DNA of 64,000 bases from Tetmemena sp. SeJ-2015 (lineage: Eukaryota > Ciliophora > Spirotrichea > Sporadotrichida > Oxytrichidae), in contig JAJKFJ010021259.1 of the NCBI GenBank assembly GCA_027382625.1, positions 62,001-126,000 on the forward strand, given 5' to 3'. Position 1 is the stretch's first letter; each line of letters starts with the position of its first letter. The notes beneath the pieces are model-generated. The model ran no database searches and was not told the origin of the DNA. It was given only the letters and a program-made list of their open reading frames with translations. The position numbers were made by a program, and so were the translations under genes. Shown here in pieces: positions 57,859 to 64,000 of the stretch.

Positions 57859-60329
57859 ATGATGCTATTAGAAATTAAATTAGAGTTTTTCAAGATCAAT
57901 TCCATAAATTCAAATTTCTATTTTCAATTATACAATAACGGAGAGGAGGGAGCTATTGTAACCAGCACTAGACATAGTTAGAGAGCGACTTAGCTTTAAA
58001 AATAAACAGACAGGAAATTCGTTTAGCAACCCAAGAATCATAAAACACCATAGGAAGAAGTTCAAATAGGAGCCAAGAAGGAGGGAAAGCAGAAGAAAAG
58101 AAAACTAAGAAGAGATAAAGATCTGGAAATTGAAAGAGCAGTTAATTCGACAACTGTTGATTAGTAGTAGATTTAGGACGACCAGGAATAAGCAGACGCC
58201 AAGAACTCAAAGAAAGGTCAAAAGAGGAGGAAGCTTAAACTAGAATACAGAGAAATCATTTTCAAAGATGGTAGTGTATTCAGAGGGAAAACTGCAGGTA
58301 AAAAGCTGAATGGCACTGGAGAGTTGATCTTTGCCGATGGCTCAACTTACAGAGGATCATTTGTTAAGGGAAAGCCTGATGGCTTTGGAGAAAAATTCTG
58401 GCCTCTGGCTGATGGTAAGGTCTACAAAGGATAGTGGTCTAAAGGAAAGATGAATGGTAAAGGGGAGCTTAAACTTGAAGAGGGAGGATTCTATATTGGC
58501 GAGTTTAGACAAGGCTTTCCTAACGGAAAGGGAATAAGAAGATGGAGCAATGGAGATATTTACGAGGGCATGTATCAAAATGGTTTCTAACATGGAGAAG
58601 TATGCATGATTAATCCATCTTTATTCATTATAGGGAACTTTCTTGAGTATGGGAGAAGGTTGGAAATATCAAGGTGAGTGGGCTTCAAGTAAAATGTCCG
58701 GCAAGGGAAACTGTAGATGGCAAGATGGAACTTTTTACGAAGGATACTGGAAAAACTGCATCAAAGAGGGTTCGGGTAGTTTGACATATTCAGATGGCTC
58801 CTAATATCAGGGAGAGTTCTAGGAAGATATGCCTTAAGGTATGGGTAAGAAAGTGTTTCCTGATGGCTCTTTCTATATGGGATAATTTTATCAAGGAGTC
58901 TTTCATGGCCAGGGAAAGTTCCGGTGGAGTGATGGAAGTGAGTTTGAGGGTCAGTGGAAGAATAATGAGATGAAAGGGCCAGGAACTAAAAAGCTGAGGA
59001 ATGGAGCAGTTGAGATTCATGGAGTCTTCGACAACCACTCAGTAAATGGCAAAGGCTACAAGAAATGGAAGAGAACTGTGTTTTCATCAGGAGGAGCCAC
59101 TTCCTAACTGCAAGGAAGATAGCACAGACAGACAGAGTACTTTACTTACAGAGGACAGCTAAAAGATTCAAGAATAGAAGGAATGGAGAGTTTAAGTGGC
59201 CTGATGGAAGGCATTATATCGGAGAGTTCAGAAACTCATGCATGCATGGATCTGGTAAGCTCCTCTGGATTGATAAGACAGGAGGGAAATCTGTTTACAA
59301 AGGAGCCTTCTAAGCAAATTTGTTTCATGGCCTAGGAAAACTTCTTTGGTCTAATGGAGATGTCTATGAGGGTGATCTAATTTTTCCCATTTATCTCATT
59401 ACGTTTTGATGATTTAGAGAATGGTTAATATCACGGCCAAGGGGAGTTTAAATGGGCCAATCCGAAATACAAGCACAAAGGAGAATTCAGGAAAGGTAAG
59501 ATGCATGGCTTGGGCACTTTTCAAAATCCTTATGGAGTATTTGAGGGAGAATTTAAGAATGGCTTCATGGATGGGAAAGGTCAGGCGAATTTCGCGAATG
59601 GAGATAAGTACTCAGGTTAATTCTCCTACTCACAGATGACTGGCTATGGCTGCTACTCCCATGCTGATGGCACTTAGCTGATTGGTCTTTTTGAGAACGG
59701 GGTCTGTAACAAACATGGAAAGAAAATCTATCCAAGTGGAAAAGTTTACATTGGAGAGTTCAAGGAGGATGTTGAAAATGGAAAGGGTATACTGATAGAC
59801 GGTGAGATTAAACTTAAGGGTATTTGGAGAAACGCTGTGCTAGTAGAGGAACTGATCACTTAGAATATAACTTATGACACTTTTAGCATGTCATCGGGGC
59901 AAAAGAGAACGAACGGAGTCATCTCAGAGACATCAGTCAAGAATTTAGCACAGATGAGATAGGGGCTGTTGAGAAGGGCAGAGGATTAGAGCAATTTGAA
60001 TCCAAGCTCTCAATTAAGTTCCAAATCTCCCATGTAAGCTCTTGGTAGAAACTAGAGAGTACTCGATTAGCAATCAGACTATGGCTCAACAGAGTAAATG
60101 AAGAATCCATTGAATAATTTTCATTCAGCTTCGGCTTACGATAACTAAGATGTTTATAATTACTTGAATATTTTTGTAAGATGACTTCCAAGGTCAGTCT
60201 TAGAGAGAGATTGAGATTAGAAATTCTAACGCTGGAATCTTTGAAAAGCACTTTGAAAATGTGGCTGCATCCGCCGGACTTGACTCAACTAACTAGAATA
60301 TTTCAATCACTGAGGACAAACATTAGTGA
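57859..60329 (+). CDS. MORN-repeat protein
   Basis: From ATG 57859 (MMLLEIKLEFFKINS) a basic Gln/Lys-rich region (KKEGKQKKRKLRRDKDLEIE) leads into about 20 MORN repeats from 58.26 to 59.84 kb, for example YKGQWSKGKMNGKGELKLEE, YEGYWKNCIKEGSGSLTYSD and YMGQFYQGVFHGQGKFRWSD. A 34-nt intron sits at 58600-58633, and a second GTGATC...TTTAG intron at about 59371-59418. A slip near 59060-59180 breaks one repeat. The C-terminal tail is polar and ends at TGA 60327-60329 after SITEDKHQ. MORN arrays commonly bind membrane phospholipids and occur in ciliate and flagellar basal-body or cortical scaffolds and in phosphatidylinositol kinases; no kinase domain is present here. Most likely a cortical structural protein. 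Confidence 0.8.
58600..58633 (+). other. 34-nt intron in a MORN repeat
   Basis: GTATGCATGATTAATCC ... TTCATTATAG. Removal gives HGE-GTF, restoring a regular MORN unit. Confidence 0.75.
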
Positions 60330-60489
60330 AGTTTAAAACTTATTTTGGCTTATAGATCATCATTATCAATCATTATCAATCTTTATGAATTTTTTGATGT
60401 TCTTGATTATGATTTTATCAAGAGATGGTTGCAAAATATTTACTCACAATCTAAGAATTGCTAAATTTATCTTTTTAATTTGATTGAAA

Positions 60490-63400
60490 ATGCTCAGCAT
60501 ATTGAACTCTCCTGCGCTGCTCTAAAAGAGAGATCAGGTCAAAATCTTCATGCAGAAGATTGAAGAGAGAGAGGCAGACTTAATTAAGGAGCTGAGGGAT
60601 AAGGCAGAGGTTGACCTTACAGTTAAGAAGTCTAATTACCGAGGCATGATGAGTCAACTAAGCATAGTAAACTGAAATTCTCCGAGCTCTGGTGGCTTAA
60701 CAGGAAGCAAGTCAGTTGAAAGAATGCAATAAAGTTCAGTTAATGGTAAGTCAAAATTTATACTATTTCAATATAGGACTAATGAAGGAGCAAGGACTTG
60801 GGAAGACTTCTTAACTTCTGACAAGTTGATTCAGTGGCAAACCCCAAATGCGATTCAGCCCTTTTGTGGACGACTAAGAATTGAACGAGAAAGCAAGTTT
60901 CCAGGATTTAATGATATTCTACATCCTTATGCATTTATAAGTTAAGCGAAAAATAGTCTAAGTTTAAGATTAGAGAGCCTTCAAGGATTGAAAACGTAGC
61001 TCAACACTCTCTTCAAGTCAAAAGAGTATCCACTTAAATAGTAAGACATAGAATCTACTTTGAATCCTTCCTCTGACTAATTTGATCGTAATCTGAGTGC
61101 AAAGCTGCTCAAAGACGAAAGGATCCAGCTTAAAATACACATAAGAGAGTTGCAAGAGAAAGAGAAGCGTGTAGTGTACTAACATGAACTAGAAAAGATA
61201 GAGAATGAGAGACTCTTTTCTCTCATGGAGAGGGTACGAAATTAAAAGTACCATGATGATATGAAGATAGCTGATTTAACTGCTGAGCTCAGAATGAATG
61301 AGCAATAAATATGGATAATAAGTTTTAATTACGATGAATGAGGAGCTGATGGCAGGATTTGAGACTGCTAATTTTATATTGAAGTCTCGCAGTGAATACA
61401 CAGGTGTCTTTGTGGATGAAAGCAAACGAACCATTGAAAGAATCCGTTAGAGCAGAACAGAGCAGTTATAAGAAAAGTTGAGAGAGCTGCATGACTCAGT
61501 TGGGGAGATGGAATTCTTGAAAGATGACTACATCAAGTTAGTTTAGTCCATAAAGAGGGCGCAAAATAATTATGACTCAGCACTTAAGTAACGACTCAAG
61601 TACGATTAGAATATCTCCTAAAGGAGTACTGTGGAAATCAACTTCAGAAAGTAGGAGAGGCTTTTCCTGAATAATTACATGATAGTCTGCAACCTCTAGG
61701 ATTTGCTTGAAAAGCACGATGTGAGAACTGATGGCAAGGATTTTAACAGCATGCTGTTCGAGAGAGAAGCCTTTAAGAGACTTCAAGCGTAGGCGCTGTA
61801 TTTTAGCCAAATTAATAACATTTGCTCTAAGCCTTCAAGTTCTCAGCTTTAGATCTCAATATAGAACAGTTTAATTATGAGAATAGCGAATACCAAAATC
61901 AATCCACTGAGCAGTCACACAATTCTCGAAGAATGGAAAGTCATCAACAAAAATACTCCAGATGTGTAAATTGTTCTCTCAAAGATAACTTAGTAAACTA
62001 ACTTTACCATCCTAAAAACAAGCCAACACTAGGCACTTATAAAGACATAGTATTATTCACTTACTCATTTGCTTTGTATAAAGGAAAAGAAGATGAAGGA
62101 GTAGGAGTTAGAGAGACTTATTAAAATAAGAGATTAAATGCGGAAAGACTAGGAGACTTTAAACTCAAAACTGAAGATAATGCAGAATAGGTAGTAATTA
62201 ATTCATTGATGAGAAAAGCTACACTATCTGGGGTGCTCTCTTATCTGGCCAAAATTCAAGCTGCTTAGTAAAAGGAGAGAAGGGAAAAGGAGACCACTAT
62301 TTCACACTACAGAAGAAGATTGAAGATTTTAAAGAGAAAAACTTTATCAAAAAGAAGAAGGTATAGGAAAGTATACTCATTTAGAAGAGACTAGATTCCC
62401 ATATCAAAATGCTAGGATTCAAACTCTACTCGCATTTGAAAATCATATGCACTAAGATGTTTGAACATCAAGATAAGAGAAAATATTTATTGATTTGAGA
62501 TATAACTGCAGATTGGGAAATCTTAGGCGATGTAATTGATCAAGAGACAAAGGAAAAATTATCTAAAATGTAATCAAGACAACTAACTCTGATGAAGGGA
62601 GGGCCTAATTAGGGGCCTTCTCCAAGTAAAATTAGCGTCGGAGGCCTAGGGATGAGAGGTAAAATTGGATCAGCTTTAGGAACTGGCGGAAATTCTGGTT
62701 CCAATAGTGGAAAAGTGGGAGGGTTGACCAGCAAATTTAGAAATCTTGTTCGGAAAGCCTCTATAATGCCAAAAAGAGAACCTTTAGGCACGAGTTAGAA
62801 AGGCTCCTTTAATACACTTATAGACCTATTTATGAAGAAGTAGCATCATTATATAGATTAGATGATTTCCTACATGAATTTGAATGTAGCAGCTCCCTAA
62901 TTCGTAAGTTTAGATTGATAAATAGTAAGATTTATAGATAAAAGAGTCAGAGCTAATAAATCAACAGCCAATACAAAGAGATTTATGTCATAGTTGAAAA
63001 TCTTCAAATTCAGATGTTGCTATTTTTTCCTCCCTGTTCCGCGCCTGATCAGCATTGGATGTTGGGTTTTTGCGGCGACCTCTTGGAAAACCGGTGGATT
63101 TCAGGTCGACATCAATGGAGCTAGATTGGCAAGACCACGTAGAGATCCTCCTCCATCTCTATAAAGGGAGGTAGTGCGTCATCACTAATTAACTGACGGT
63201 GGGCTTTCACGGTGACGTGGCACAACTGATCAAGGAGTTACGCCTGTGAATTACTTTAAATCGATTAAGTATTATATGCCCGTTAGGGGTGTTAATTCCT
63301 AACTATTATCAAATTCAGATCAAGAATCGTAAGCATCTACTCCTTTGATATAAAGTTTTTATAGAGAAGCAAGAAGTTGAGAAGTTAAAAAGGGACCCCA

Positions 63401-64000
63401 AATATAATCATAGCTCCTTCAAGTCATCATTGGTAGGTGATCCTCACAACAGCAGCACTAAGACTCTTTTTTTGAACAGCTCTATGCTTAAATCTAAGCT
63501 AGCAGCTTAAAAGCAAAATTCTTAGAAAGCTGTTAAGTTTCTAAACGCTATGCGAGTCAAGAAGAATGGATTACATCAGGAAAATGAAGGAGATGATTCT
63601 TTCGGAACTGATTTTAGTAATGAAGATAGTTTCTTGCATCATGCTAGAAATGTTAAGCGGTGTTAAACTGCAGATGGGAGTAGAAGCAAGATAGTTGAAA
63701 CCTAAAGAAGGGTGGAGGGTGCTTTTATTTAACTCATTTTTCCTCTTTAAATTATGGAGTGGAACTTTTCAGGAAATCGAAATGTGTTTTGGGATGGTCA
63801 AGAATAAATTTAGAGAGACAAACAGAGCCAAATATAGCGTCCTCAGACTTAAAGTATAGTCAATTTGTTACATAATTTTGGATTTATGTATGATGAGGAT
63901 TAGAAAGTAGGCGATTGCTGAGAAGCGCAATTACTTAAAGAACTATGTGCAGACGATTTCTAACCTCCACAGAGAGGAGGATTTATACTTGCAGCGATTT
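60490..64000 (+). CDS. Long coiled-coil protein, C-terminus off the right edge
   Basis: ATG 60490 (MLSILNSPALLQKRDQVKIF) opens a clean frame of about 270 residues that carries a TGA at 60673-60675 (SIVN-W-NSPSS) read as Trp. It contains helical stretches (QKIEEREADLIKELRDKAEV; LEKIENERLFSLMERVRN). After a slip near 61325 a second clean frame continues (MNEELMAGFETANFILKSRS; RIRQSRTEQLQEKLRELHDS; ALKQRLKYDQNISQRSTVE; EKKMKEQELERLIKIRDQMR). A Gly-rich patch (SVGGLGMRGKIGSALGTGGN) lies at 62.6 kb. Then come NLVRKASIMPKREPLGTS and, after further slips, mixed sequence to the window end (NYLKNYVQTISNLHREEDL). No catalytic domain is recognised. Structural coiled-coil proteins of this kind are common in ciliate cortex and axonemes, but that role is inferred. 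Confidence 0.6.

Noticed and set aside
58357..60251. Minus-strand frames of 78-104 codons across the MORN gene
   Set aside because: The plus strand carries regular MORN repeats; these are shadows.
1..64000. Scrambled germline gene segments (as in spirotrich micronuclear DNA)
   Set aside because: Genes read in linear order and exons join at GT-AG introns or single-base slips; I found no permuted or inverted segments with pointer repeats.
1..64000. tRNA or rRNA genes, CRISPR arrays, telomeric repeats
   Set aside because: I looked for these by eye and saw none; a tRNA in AT-rich sequence could still be missed without a covariance-model search.

Overview
This is nuclear DNA of a ciliate. All long genes need TAA and TAG read as glutamine, and every gene end I could fix is a TGA. 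TGA also occurs inside otherwise coherent reading frames, where it fits tryptophan, for example in the genes at 19106-21072, 27490-28937, 42599-46020 and 60490-64000. UAA/UAG=Gln with UGA=Trp-or-stop is the karyorelict type of code (a Condylostoma-like code is the alternative), so a karyorelict such as Loxodes is my best guess. The DNA is AT-rich and gene-dense with short intergenic gaps. Introns are short GT-AG introns; the ones I resolved are 17-44 nt.

The minus strand from about 2.4 to 41.8 kb, plus 52.0-54.8 kb, holds a dispersed tandem family of at least seven Kelch-type beta-propeller genes (ends at 2429, 9303, 14383, 19106, 30264, 34721 and 40004, and an eighth at 51973). Four carry an N-terminal B-box-like zinc finger and a coiled coil, a TRIM-Kelch-like layout. 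Between them lie an SF2 helicase-like gene, a small plus-strand gene, an intact DD34E transposase, a run of consecutive DNA hairpins, a coiled-coil gene and an ADP-ribosylglycohydrolase.

At 9807-10690 a MITE-like element with about 165-bp inverted repeats and an 8-bp target duplication sits inside a Kelch gene. Removing it with one duplication copy restores the frame exactly.

The left edge has a Q/N-rich gene running off the window and a mitochondrial rhomboid-like gene. The segment 42.6-51.7 kb encodes three related single-pass membrane proteins with cysteine-rich ectodomains, two on plus with long cytoplasmic tails and one short one on minus. The right end (55.1-64.0 kb, plus strand) has an acidic Q-rich gene, a MORN-repeat gene and a long coiled-coil gene that runs off the window.

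Several genes carry single-base frameshifts, mostly in A or T runs, while others (helicase, transposase, the Kelch gene at 19106) are nearly clean. Three homopolymer-rich stretches (23620-25010, 33000-33475, 35740-36620) look like unpolished long-read sequence, so some breaks are probably assembly errors. Exact exon limits are approximate throughout. I saw no tRNA, rRNA, CRISPR array or telomeric repeat.
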